NCBI RefSeq assembly: GCF_033115175.1
Contig: NC_084840.1
Span: forward strand, 81,297,179-81,361,178
Direction of reading: 5' to 3'
Origin: Lepus europaeus
Taxonomy: Eukaryota > Chordata > Mammalia > Lagomorpha > Leporidae
Length of the DNA: 64,000 bases
How positions within the stretch are numbered: the first letter of the stretch is position 1; each line of letters starts with the position of its first letter. The position numbers and the translations under genes are program-made. Positions 25,762-40,362 of this stretch are shown here, piece after piece. The notes under the pieces are model-generated. The model was not told where the DNA came from and did not search any database. It saw only the letters and a program-made list of their open reading frames with translations.

Positions 25762-26038
25762 AAAAGGTCTTCTTTCCGTTGGTTCACCCACCAAATGGCT
25801 GCTACGGCTGGCGCACTGTGCCTATCCGAAGCCAGGAGCCAAGTGCTTCCTCCTGGTCTCCCACGTGGGTGCAGGGCCCAAGGACCTGGGCAATCCTTCA
25901 CTGCCTTCCCGGGCCACAGCAGAGAGCTGGACTGGAAGAGGAGCAACCAGGACAGAATCTGGCACCCCAACCAGGACTAGAACCCAGGGTGCCAGTGCCA
26001 CAGGTGGAGGATTAGCCTAGTGAGCCGCGGCACCGGCC
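25690..26038 (-). repeat. C-type SINE, young-looking
   Basis: Poly-T, CTGACAGGTAGAGTTAGACAG, (GA)n at 25728-25756, ending GCCGCGGCACCGGCC. The 14-base duplication CCTGTTTTCTTTTC flanks it exactly. Confidence 0.95.
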
Positions 26039-26165
26039 GGCCTGTTTTCTTTTCAACTTAATACTTCATTAATTTTTTGAGATAATATTTTAGATTTACA
26101 TTACCGTCAATGAATTAATAATCTACTAAAATAGACTTCAACAAATAAAAAGTAAAAAAGACCAA

Positions 26166-26518
26166 TGGGCCGGCGCTGCGGCTCAATAGGCTAATCCTCT
26201 GCCTTGTGGCGCCGGCACACCAGGTTCTAGTCCCGGTTGGGGCTCCGGATTCTGTCCCGGTTGCCTCTCTTCCAGGCCAGCTCTCTGCTGTGGCCAGGGA
26301 GTGCAGTGGAGGATGGCCCAAGTGTTTGGGCTCTGCACCCCATGGGAGACCAGGATAAGCACCTGGCTCCTGCCATCGGATCAGTGCGGTGCGCCGGTCG
26401 CAGCGCGCCGGCCGTGGCGGCCATTGGAGGGTGAACCAACGGCAAAAGGGAAGACCTTTCTCTCTCTCTCTCTCACTGTCCACTCTGCCTGTCAAAAAAA
26501 CAAAACAAAACAAAACAA
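26166..26518 (+). repeat. C-type SINE, young-looking
   Basis: Head GGGCCGGCGCTGCGGCTCAATAG with many intact CpGs; (CAAAA)n tail. Flanked by GACCAATG and AACCAATG. Confidence 0.94.
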
Positions 26519-26544
26519 AAACCAATGTTCAGAAGCAAATAGGC

Positions 26545-26862
26545 AGGGCTGGTGCTGTGGCGCAGCGGGTCAAAGCCCTAGCCTGAAGTGCCGGCATCCA
26601 TCTGGGTGCCGGTTCTAGTCCTGGCTGCTCCTCTTCCAATCCAGCTCACTGCTATGGCCTGGGAAAGCAGCAGAAGATGGCCCAAGTCCTTGGGCCCCTG
26701 CACCCATGTGGGAGACCCGGAAGAAGCTTCTGGCTCCTGGCTTCAGATCAGTGCAGCTCCGGCCATTGTGGCCATCTGGGGGAGTGAACCAGCAGATGAA
26801 AGTCCTCTCTGTCTCTACCTCTCTCTGTAACTCTTTCAAATGAAAAAAAAAATTTATAAAAA
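26545..26862 (+). repeat. C-type SINE
   Basis: Head AGGGCTGGTGCTGTGGCGCAGCG, tail CTTTCAAATGAAAAAAAAAA. AATAGGCA appears on both sides as a target-site duplication. Confidence 0.94.
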
Positions 26863-27099
26863 AAATAGGCAAGGCCTTTTAACAGTAGATAAATGAATAG
26901 ATCTTCAACTTAGATCATATGAAGTAAATTTTAAAGTAGTCACAAAATAATTGAAGCCATGAGTATATCATTTTAAATAATTTTTAAATGTAAGAAACAC
27001 ATCTACTAAAACATGTTTCAAAATGTTTACCCATATAAATTCCCATTTTTATAGAAATGCCTTCATTGGCTCTTGAGTTTTTAAAAGTACAGAATAGGG

Positions 27100-27760
27100 G
27101 CTCGTGCTGTGGGGACAGGAGATTTCTCCCTCTGACAAAAACCCCCAGAGGCACACTGGCTGCCAGTGCCTCCACTCCCCTTATTCTGGGAAGATGGCAC
27201 TTTCCCACCTATAGAGTTCTGTGGGCATCTTGCCTACCTTCAATTCGCCCACCCACTGGGATTCAAAGTCAATGGGGACTATGGGTTTCTCCCTCTGACA
27301 ATACCCACAAGAGGTGCATGAGCTGCCACAGCCTCCACTCGCCTTATTCTAGAAAGGCAGCATTTCCCTGCTGGGGAAGGGGGGCAGCAATGTGTCCTCC
27401 ACGCACAAAGTGGGTTCTGCCCCCTGACTCGTCTGCCTGGAATCAAAGTCAGTGGGGACCACAAGTCTCTCCCCCCGACGTGATCACCTGTAGAATCCTT
27501 TCCCCTCACTCTGGGAACGCGGCCTCACTGCCAGTCGCTTGCTGCAGGAACCACCAGCCACAGGAGTTGCTGGTGGTGTACAGCCAGCTGCTGAATGTCT
27601 GTACAATCCTTGCTGCTCCATAGAGCCTCTCTTACTGCAAATTCTCACTGGAAAACCTCTCCAACTATCTCCATGGGACACAGATCCTCCTGTTATTTTC
27701 TGATATTTTCCTGTGATCAAAATCAGCGCATCCTTCCTTACTCAACCATCTTAAAATCCT
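27100..27760 (-). repeat. Diverged tandem repeat (~160-180 bp units), possible L1 5' UTR
   Basis: Three related units start near 27113, 27272 and 27454. Each carries a GGGGAC...TCTCCCTCTGAC-like block followed by a CTCCACTC.CCTTATTCTGG-like block. The right end (27735-27760) on the minus strand reads as AAGATGGTTGAGTAAGGAAGG, reminiscent of the start of an L1 5' UTR. The origin is inferred, not certain. Confidence 0.5.
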
Positions 27761-28884
27761 GGTTAGTTTCTTAAAACCATATTTTATATGTAATAACCAT
27801 CGATTTTTCTTTTAATGATCCTCTTATTCTCCTTTAACACTGAGATCTAAATTTTGTTCCAGTTTTAAGTCAACCCACATAATAACCACTGCCCAAAAAT
27901 CTAGATTGGTATGAAAATACAAGCCTTCAATTTTTGGTAAAAGAAATAGGTATAAAATTAACATGCACTGTTTTGTGGTCATAATCCTATGTATAATTTC
28001 AGTTACACAATTCATGTGTGCATGCACTATGTTGAGATCTACCACTTTATCATTTATTATTAGAGAGAGACACGATTCCTTGAAAGCTAACTGAATCACT
28101 GTAGGCTACTCCCAGATATATTTACCTGGGAAAGTTCAGGTGGAAAAGTTGATTCTGCTCTAGGGAAGTCTTTATTCTGGGGACATATAGATTATCCACT
28201 GGAATTAACTGGGAGTCCACTCTTAGGAGTATTATCTGTGGGAAATCTTCGAAAGTAAAATCATATGACATCCTACCTTTGGGATGTTTTAAGAAAGGCA
28301 TTGCTGATTATCTCACCTTGGGAAAAAAGTATAGGAATAGGTTCAGATGGGGTGCTATGTTTAAAATACATTTAAGGTGAATCAGAGGGATTTTTGCAAT
28401 GATTCAAAAGATTCACAACTTGAAAATCATCATTGCACTTTGTGTCCCTGAGTCCTAGCAAGCAGCTGTGCTCAGGACCCAAGCCCTCTGACCGGGTTTT
28501 GGGACAAAATAAGTGATAAGCATTCTTCTCCTGCTGTTTCTAGGATTGGGGCTCTGCGGCAGCAGCTCGCGCCTTCTAGGTGAAAAGCACTCAGGATAAA
28601 GTCCACCTCTCCCAAGCACGGCCTGCTTGTTTAGCTGAAGGTCTGATACTCAGCTCTAACTCTATCAGTGCCCTGGGAACAAGAGATTACTCCTAGGAGT
28701 GGGAGAGGAAGCATCCTGGCACAGACAGTCATTTCAACCCATACATTCCATGCATCTCTAAGAGAACCAACCTATATTAGGAGACAAACAATGTTGAGCT
28801 CAGAAACACAGACACACATCTGGATATACAACTTGCTTCCTTGCTACACATCCAATCAACAGTGTTCCCCACTCTGTGCTTTAA
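27761..28884. other. No recognised feature
   Basis: AT-rich to mid-GC sequence. I found no gene, RNA gene or repeat that I could name. Confidence 0.4.
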
Positions 28885-29205
28885 AAAATAACTTGTTTTA
28901 CTCAAAAAGAAGAGATACAGAGAGACACACAGATATCTCTCATCTGCTAGCTCAATCACCATATGCCTACGATAGCCAGGACTAGAACAGGCCAAAACCA
29001 GGACCCAGGAACTCAATCCAGGTCTATCATGCCAGTGGCAGGGACCCAACTCCTTGAGCCATCACCTGCTGCCTCCCAGGGTGCATATTAGTAGGAATAT
29101 GGAATGAGATATGGATACAGGATTCAAACTAAGGCACTGCCATATGGAATTCAAGATGTCCTTTAGGACATCTTAACCACTATGACAAATGCCCACCCCT
29201 CAAGG
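28885..29205 (-). repeat. Older C-type SINE
   Basis: CAAAAAGAAGAGATACAGAGAG to TATGACAAATGCCCACCCC. Diverged relative of the same family as 4178-4505. Confidence 0.75.
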
Positions 29206-29284
29206 ACTCTTTTGACATGACTTAAATCGACAGTGCCTACAATATGCAAAGCCAAAGGAGCTATGGAAGACTTCCGGTAAGCTG

Positions 29285-29699
29285 TGCTATGGTTTGGATA
29301 TGGGCTGAGTGCATCCCTTGAAGGTTCATGGACAGAAACTATGGTCTGCAGAATGGAATTGTGAGAGGTTATGGGGCCATTAAGGCATGGGGCCTTGTGG
29401 CAGGTGATGAAAGCATGCCGGCACCACCCTCAGAAGAGAAAGGTGCTGGTCTCATGGAGTGAGCAAGCCATTTTGAGCATTGGTTGTTATAAAGCCAGGC
29501 CACTCCGTGCACTTGACCTTTCTGCACATGGCTGGTTCATTTTCCGCTGTTCCACGATACCATGAGGCAGCCAAGAAGCCAAGCAGATGGGGATGGGGGC
29601 GCCTGATCTTGGGCTCTCCACCTCTAAAATGGACTTTTCTTTAGAAAGTACTCTGATTCACGTATTTTGTTAACAGCAACAGAAAACAGACTAGTACAA
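29285..29699 (+). mobile_element. ERVL-MaLR type LTR
   Basis: It starts TGTGCTATGGTTTGGATATG and ends GAAAACAGACTAGTACA. It contains GGGGCCTTGTGGCAGGTGATG and GTGAGCAAGCC blocks in the order expected for mammalian MaLR LTRs (MST/MLT type). No internal region adjoins, so it is a solitary LTR or a fragment. Confidence 0.8.
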
Positions 29700-29794
29700 G
29701 CTGCTTCCTACCCACCCCTCAAACCTGGAAAAGCCATGTATGTGATAGCTGGGAGTTCTCGAGTTACTGGAGGACTTGTTTCATTTCCTGTATC

Positions 29795-29873
29795 TTTATT
29801 TTATTTTTTATTTTTTGCCAGGCAGAGTTAGACAGTGAGAGAGACAGAGAGAAAGGTCTTCCTTTCTGCCAGC
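29795..29873 (-). repeat. C-type SINE, tail portion only
   Basis: TTTTTGCCAGGCAGAGTTAGACAG to GGTCTTCCTTTCTGCC. It ends abruptly where the MARK3 retrocopy begins, which suggests that the retrocopy integrated into it. Confidence 0.8.
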
Positions 29874-33055
<3,182 letters not shown>

Positions 33056-33079
33056 AAAGAAAATAGATGTTAGTAAAAA

Positions 33080-33232
33080 AATAAGAATGGGAATAGGAGA
33101 GAGAGGAGGAAGAGGGGTAGAAGGGGGGATATGGTGGGAAGAATCACCACGTTCCTAAAGTTGTAGTTATGAAATATATAAAGTTTGTATTTCTTAAATA
33201 AAAGATTTCTGGGGAAAAAAAAGAAATCAGTG
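33080..33232 (+). mobile_element. L1 3' end fragment (older type)
   Basis: GGAATAGGAGAGAGAGGAGG, GATATGGTGGGAAGAATC and TTCTTAAATAAAAGATTTC with an A-run match the layout of the 3' ends of the neighbouring L1s (G-rich tract, then TAAATAAAAG), but diverged. It is 5'-truncated. Confidence 0.65.
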
Positions 33233-33581
33233 TACATCACCTAGGGAGTAATTACACTAAAACTAATCAAACTCACACAGCCAACTACCAGTTCCCAAGA
33301 GAACACAGGAAAGGGAAACCTGTTAATCAGCACCAAGGGATATAATCAGCAAAACCCCAATCATGGCAGACTCTGTAGTATAAATGATCAGGCTTCTTCT
33401 CCTAATACACCGAAAAAAAGTTTTTTTTGGGCTACAATATACTAACAGATGCTTAGACCTAGCAACTAATTTCAAGAAGAGAGACTTAATTGGATTCTAA
33501 TTTAATTAAAACATTTTGAATTATGGTATTTATGAGGCAATTAGATATTTAAACTTTGAAATTGATGCTATTAAGAAACTA

Positions 33582-36500
33582 TTGTGAAGATGGTGGAATA
33601 GTTAGGGCATGCATTGATAGTCCGGGAAAAGATAGTTTAATAAAAGTGGGGTTACTGTTGTTTCAGGGAAAGGCTTGGGAAAAAAATTGCAGAGGAAACT
33701 CTTCTGGATCCAGTGGATGTGACACGGAGGACCTACAGGGAGAGCAAGGATGCCCACAGCTTGGGAGCCCAGCCGTGGAGTCTACGCACCAGTGCTGGAA
33801 GGGGAGGTGAGGTCAGTAGCCCGAGACATTGGCAGGGAAACGGCAGAAAGAGCCTAGAGGGAATGAGGCCTGAAGCCCCACTGGGGAAAGTTCACCAGGC
33901 TAAGTAGAGGAGAGAAAAAAATAAATAAATAAAAGGAACCGGCACAGACACGAGCCTCTCTCTTCACTCAGCTTACAAAGGCAAGCAAGACAAAGAGCAG
34001 GTGCCATTTTGGACATACATCTGAGGGTGTGGGAGAGAACTCACGGAGTACACAAACTCGGTAACCTTGGCAACCCGGTCGGAGACTGCAGGGAAATTTG
34101 AGATCACATGGAGGACTGCACAGACCCTTTGTGTGGTCCTTGGGGCACAGCAGATAAATATTATACCCACAGAGGCCAGATTTCATACACTGACTAGCCC
34201 CAATTCTGCTCAGCTGAGCAAAATTACGTCCCTTCTGAGTTTAAAAAAAAAAAAAAAAGAGAGAGTGAGCGATCGAGAGAGAGAGAGAACAACCTGGGTG
34301 AGTCACCTTTGGCACACCCTTAACTCTGAAGAACCAAAGAGAGCTCTTTGGCCACACCCATCACATGCCTCTAAGGATCCATTGAAAGCAGACAGTCCAC
34401 TTAATCTAGAGTCATAATATAATGAGAAAAAACACCACAGCGAAGAAACCAAAGAATATCTCCACAATGCCAAGCAACAAACTCAGAAACTGAGGAAACA
34501 AGAGCAAGGAAGACACTATGACGCCCCCAAATGAACAAGAAACCCCAATTCAAGATTATAATGATGAGACAGAAGAAATGCAAGAAATGGATCACAAAAA
34601 ATTGATAAGAACATTAAGAAGTTCTCAAAAACAAATTCTTGAACTACAGAAATCCTTACTGGACAGGATAGAAAATCTCTCTCATGAAAATGAAATATTA
34701 AGGAGGAATCAAAATGAAATGAAGCAACTAGTAGAACATGAACTGGTGATAGTGAGGAGAAATCATAATGAAATGAAGAACTCAATAGATCAAATGACAA
34801 ACACATTAGATAGCCTTAAAAACAGTCAGTGAAACAGAAGAGAGAATATCGGACTTAGAAGACAGAGCATAACAAAATATACAGTCAAACCAAGGAAAAG
34901 AAGAGGAAATTAGAAATATAAAAAATATTGTCGGGAATCTACAGGATACTATTAAAAAACCCAACATTCGTCAGTAATCTCCCTAGGCTCTAGTCATGAG
35001 TTGCCAAGGCTATGGAAGCCATTAGGGTTCGCTGACTTTGATCTTATTCCGATAGGGTCATAGTCAAAGTGGAAGTTCTCTCCTCCCTTCAGAGAAAGGT
35101 ACCTCCTTCTTTGATGGCCCCGTTCTTTCCACTGGGATCTCACTCACAGAGATCTTTCAGTTAGGTCTTTTGTTTTTCTTTTCCAGAGTGTCTTGGCTTT
35201 CCATGCCTACAATACTCTCATGGGCTCTTCAGCCAGATCTGAATGCCTTAAGGGCTGATTCTGAGGCCAGAGTGCTATTTAGGACATCTGCCATTCTATG
35301 AGTCTGCTGTGTATCCCGCTTCCCATGTTGGATCGTTTTTTCCCTTTATGATTCTATCAGTTAGTATTAGCAGACACTTGTCTTGTTTGTGTGATCCCTT
35401 TGACTCTTAGACCTATCAGAGTGATCAACTCTTCCATAGCCTTGGCAACTTATGACTAGAGCCTAGGGAGATTACTGACACCATAAACAAGAGTGTCAAA
35501 TAGTTAAATCAACAACAGGAGTCACTGTGTACTTCTGTCTCATGTGGGATCTGTCCTTAATGTGTTGTCCAATGTGAAGTGAAGCTATAACTAGTACTAA
35601 AACAGTATTTTTACACTTTGTGTGTCTGTGTGGGTGCAAACTGATGAAATCTTTACTTAGCATATACTGAATCAATCTTCTGTATATAAAGATAATTGGA
35701 AATGGAAAAAAAAACTCTGGTGTTAAATTGGAAATTGCATAGAAAATTAATCAATTTTTAAAAAATATCATGTAGGATCTCTGTCTTTAATGTGCTGTAC
35801 ACTGTTATTTAATGCTATAACTAGTACTCCAACAGTATTTTTTCACTTTGTGTTGCTATGTGGGGGCAAACTGTTGAAATCTTTACTTAATATATATACT
35901 AAACTGATCTTCTGTATATAAAGAGAATTGAAAATGAATCTTGATGTGAATGGAAGGGGAGAGGGAGCGGGAAAAAGGAGGGTTGCGGGTGGGAGGGAAG
36001 TTATGGTGGGGGGAAGCCATTGTAATTGATAAGCTGTACTTTGGAAATTTATATTCATTAAATAAAAGTTAAAAAAAACCCAACATTCGGGTTCTAGGAG
36101 TTCCTGAAGGCATGGAAAGAGAGAAAGGGTTAGGGTTTGAAGGCCTTTTTTTAGTGAGATACTAGCAGAAAATTTCCCGGGTCTGGAGAAGGACAGAGAC
36201 ATCCTAGTACAGGAAGCTCATAGAACCCCTAATAAACATGACCAAAAGAGATCTCACCATGACATGTTGTAATTACACTCACCACAGTGAAACAGAAAGA
36301 AAAGATCCTAAAATGTGCAAGAGAGAAACATCAGATTACTCTCAGAGGATCTCCAATAAGACTCACAGCTGACTTCTCACCAGTAACGCTACAAGCGAGG
36401 AGGGAATGGCGAGATATAGTCCAGGTACTAAGAGAGAAAACTGCCAGCCCAGAATATTATATCCTGCAAAGCTCTCATTTGTGAATGAAGGTGAAATAAA

Positions 36501-39500
36501 GACCTTTCATAGCAAACAGAAATTTAAAGAATTTGTCACCACTCGTCCAGCCCTGCAAAAGATGCTTAAAGATGTGCTACACACAGAAACACAGAAACAT
36601 GGCCATCAATATGAAAGGAAGTAAAGGAAGAAAACCTCATAGAAAAAGATCACAGGAAGATCAAAGCATATACTAGAAAATTTCTTTTGAAAAATGGCAG
36701 GGCAAAATTACTACTTATCAATAGTCACATTGAACATTAATGGCCTCAACTCTCCAGTTAAAAGACACAGACTAGCTGAATGGATTAAGGAACAAAACCC
36801 ACCTATTTGCTGCCTACAAGAAACACATCTTTCCAACAAAGATGCATGCAGACTGAAAGTGAAAGGTTGGAAAAAGATATTCCATGCCAACAGAAACCAA
36901 AAAAAGCAGTTGTAGCCATCTTAATATCAGACAAAATAAACTTAAACACAAAATCTGTTGAGACAGACAAAGAGGGGCGCTATATAATGATTAAGGGTTC
37001 AATTCAACAGGAAGATGTAACTATTATAAATGTTTATGCACCAAATTACAGGGCACCGGTTTATTTAAAAGATATGTTAACGGACTTAGAGGGAGAATTA
37101 GATTCCAATACAATAGTACTGGAGTACTTCAATACTCCACTCTCAGAAATAGACAGATCAACCAGACAGAAGATCAATAAGGAAACAGCAGATTTAATCT
37201 ACACTATTGCCCAAATGGATCTAACAGATATCTACAGTACTTTCAATCCTACATTTAAAGAATTTACATTCTTCTCAGCAGTGCATGGAACTTTCTCTAG
37301 GATTGACCACATACTAGGCCATAAAGCAAGTCTCAGCAAATTCAAAAGAATTAGAATCATACCATGCAGCTTCTCAGACCACAAAGGAATGAAGTTACTA
37401 CTCAGGAATCCCTAGAAAGTATCGAAACACATGGACACTGAACAACATGCTCCTGAATGAACACTGGGTCATAGAAGAAATTAAAAGAGAAATCAAAAAC
37501 TTTATGGAAGTAAATGAGGAAAACAACGCAACATATTAAAACTTATGGGATACAGTAAAAGCAGTATTGAGAGAAAAGTTTATAGCAATAGGTGTCTACA
37601 TCAAGAAATTGGAAAGGCACCAAATAAATGAGCTTTCAATTCATCTCAAGGATCTAGAAAATCTGCAGCAAACCAGACCCAAATGTAGTAGGAGAAGAGA
37701 AATAATTAAAATCAGAGAAGAAATCAACAGGATTGAATAAAAAAAATTACAAAAAATCAGCCAAACGAAGAGCTGGCTTTTTAAAAAAATAAACAAAATT
37801 GACACACCATTGGCCCAACTAACTAAAAAAAAAGACCCAAATCAATAAAATCAGAGATGAAAAAGGAAATGTAACAACAGAAACCACAGAAATAAAGAGA
37901 ATCATCAGAAATTACTACAGAGTTGTATGCAAGTAAACAGGGAAATCCATCAGAACTGGGTAAATTCCTGGACACATGCAATCTACCTAAATTGAGCCAT
38001 GAAGACATACAAAAACTAAACAGACCCATAACTGAGACAGAAATTGAAACAGTAATAAAGGCCCTCCCAACTAAGAAAAGCCCAGGACCAGATGGACTCA
38101 CTGCTGAATTCTACCAGACATTTAAAGAAGAACTAACTCCAATTCTTCTCAAACTATTCAGAACAATCGAAAGAGAGGGAACCCTCCCAAATTCTTTCTA
38201 TGAAGCCAGCATCACCTTAATCCCTAAGCCAGAGAAAGATGCAGGATTGAAAGAAAACTACAGGCCAATATCCCTGATGAACACAGACGCAAAAATCCTC
38301 AATAAAATTCTCGTCAATAGAATGCAACAACATATCAGAAAGATCATCCACCCAGACCAAGTGTGATTTATCACTGGTATGCAGGGATGGTTCATTGTTT
38401 GCAAATCAATGTGATATACCACATTAATAAACTGCAGAAGAAAAACCATATGATTCTCTCAACAGATGCAGAGAAAGCATTTGATAAAATACAACATCCT
38501 TTCATGACGAAAACTCTAAGCAAACTGGGTATAGAAGGAACATTCCTCAATACAATCAAAGCAATTTATGAAAAACCCAGCATCCTATTGAACGGGGAAA
38601 AGTTGGAAGCATTTTCACTAAGATCTGGTACCAGACAGGGATGCCCACTCACACCACTGCTATTCAATATAGTTCTGGAAGTTTTAGCCAGAGCCATCAG
38701 GCAAGAAAAAGAAATTAAGGGGATACAAATTGGGAAGGAAGAAGTCAAACTATCCCTCTTTGCAGATGATATGATTCTTTATTTAGGGGACCCAAAGAAC
38801 TCTACTAAGAGACTATTGGAACTCATAGAAGAGTTTAGCAAAGTAGCAGGATATAAAATCAATGCACAAAAATCAACAGCCTTTGTATACACAGGCAATG
38901 CCACGGCTGAGGAAGAACTGCTAAGATCAATCCCATTCACAATAGCTACAAAAACAATCAAATACCTTGGAATAAAAGGACGTTAAAGATCTCTACGATG
39001 AGAATTACAAAACTTTAAAGAAAGAAATAGAAGAGGATACCAAAAAATGGAAAAGTCTTCCAAGCTCATGGACTGGAAGAATCAATATCATCAAAATGTC
39101 CATTCTCCCAAAAGCAATTTATAGATTCAATGCGATACCAATCAAAATACCAAAGACATTCTTCTCAGATCTAGAAAAAATGTTGCTGAAATTCATATGG
39201 AGGCACAGGAGACCTTGAATAGCTAAAGCAATCTTGTACAACAAAAACAAAGCCGGAGGCATCACAATACCAGATTTCAGGACATACTACAGGGCAGCTG
39301 TAATCAAAACAGCATGGTTCTTGGTACAGAAACAGATGCACAGAGCAGTGGAATAGAATAGAAACACCAGAAATCAATCTAAACTCTACAGCCAACTTAT
39401 ATTTGATCAAGGATCTAAAACCAATTCCTGGAGCAAGGACAGTCTATTCAATAAATGGTGCTGGGAAAATTGGACTTCCACGTGCAGAAGCATGAAGCAA

Positions 39501-39528
39501 GACCCCTACCTTTCACCTTACATAAAAA
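33582..39528 (+). mobile_element. L1 element (L1 no. 1), nearly complete 5' side, disrupted
   Basis: The 5' UTR starts GAAGATGGTGGAATAG. ORF1 starts at 34518 with its coiled-coil (LIRTLRSSQKQILELQKSL, about 34600) and is split by a foreign L1 piece (34971-36072). ORF2 starts at 36694 (MAGQNYYLSIVTLNINGLNS). The endonuclease motif INVYAPN lies near 37024 and SDHKG near 37370; the reverse transcriptase FADDM motif is at 38759-38773. Several frameshifts and stops are present. The C-terminal part of ORF2 and the 3' UTR are missing: the match stops at 39528 and continues into an older SINE-like piece. It cannot retrotranspose. Confidence 0.92.
34971..36072. mobile_element. L1 3' UTR insertion with inverted 5' part, nested in L1 ORF1
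   Basis: 34971-35432 is L1 3' UTR in reverse orientation; about 35433-36072 is L1 3' UTR in plus orientation, ending TTCATTAAATAAAAG and poly-A. A 17-base duplication of the host ORF1 (AAAAAACCCAACATTCG) lies at 34954-34970 and 36073-36089. This is the structure produced by twin priming during L1 insertion. Confidence 0.92.
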
Positions 39529-39532
39529 TGAT

Positions 39533-39632
39533 ACTGAGATGGGTATTTGATGTAGCAACTAAGACACCTGCATTCCATCTTGGAGTAACTGGGTTTGACT
39601 CTTGGTTCCATTCCCAAAACACCATTAGTGGG
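39533..39632 (+). repeat. Partial older C-type SINE
   Basis: GGGTATTTGATGTAGCAACTAAGAC and ACTGGGTTTGACTCTTGG recall the head and B-box region of older C SINEs. The 3' part is missing. Confidence 0.55.
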
Positions 39633-39925
39633 GGCAAGCATTGTGGTACAGCAGGCTAAGCCACCACTTTGGATACCCACATCCCATACTGGTGTGCCTG
39701 TCTCACCTCTGCCTTCAGTCCAGCTTCCTTGATAATATGCCTGAGAGGCAGCAGATGATTACCCAAGTACTTGGGATCCTGCCACTCATGTGGGAGATCT
39801 GGAGAGAATTCCGGGCTCCTGGCTTTGCCTGGCCTAGTCCTGGCTACTGAAGGCATGTGAGAGGTGAACCAGTGGATGGAAAGTTTCTCTCTCTCTGCAT
39901 TTCAATAAACAAATAAAACTTATTT
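39633..39925 (+). repeat. C-type SINE
   Basis: Head GGGGGCAAGCATTGTGGTACAG, tail TTTCAATAAACAAATAAAAC. Lies between two L1 fragments. Confidence 0.88.
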
Positions 39926-40362
39926 TTTAACTTTTATTTAATAAATATAAATTTCCAAAGTACAGCTTTTGGATTACAGTGGCTTTTTCCCCCATAACCT
40001 CCCTCCCACCCACAACCATCCCATCTCTCACTCTCTCTCCCATGCCATTCACATCAAGATTAATTTTCAATTATCTTTATATACAGAAGATCAATTTAGT
40101 ATATACTAAGTAAAGATTTCAACAGTTTGCACCCACACAGAAACACAAAGTGTAAAGTACTGTTTGAGTACTAGTTATACCATTAATTCACAAAGTACAA
40201 CCCATTAAGGACAGAGATCCTACATGGGGTGTAAGTGCACAGTGACTCCTGTTGTTTATTTAACAATTGACACTCTTGTTTATGGCGTCAGTAATCACCC
40301 TAGGCTCTTGTCATGAGTTGCCAAGGCTATGGGAGCCTTTTGAGTTCACCAACTCCGATCTT
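39926..40362 (-). mobile_element. L1 3' UTR fragment
   Basis: On the minus strand it runs from GATCGGAGTTGGTGAACTC through the L1 3' UTR to ATTTATTAAATAAAAG and A-rich end. It carries one copy of the internal repeat with CTTCTGTATATAAAG. It directly abuts the A-run of the next L1. Confidence 0.8.
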
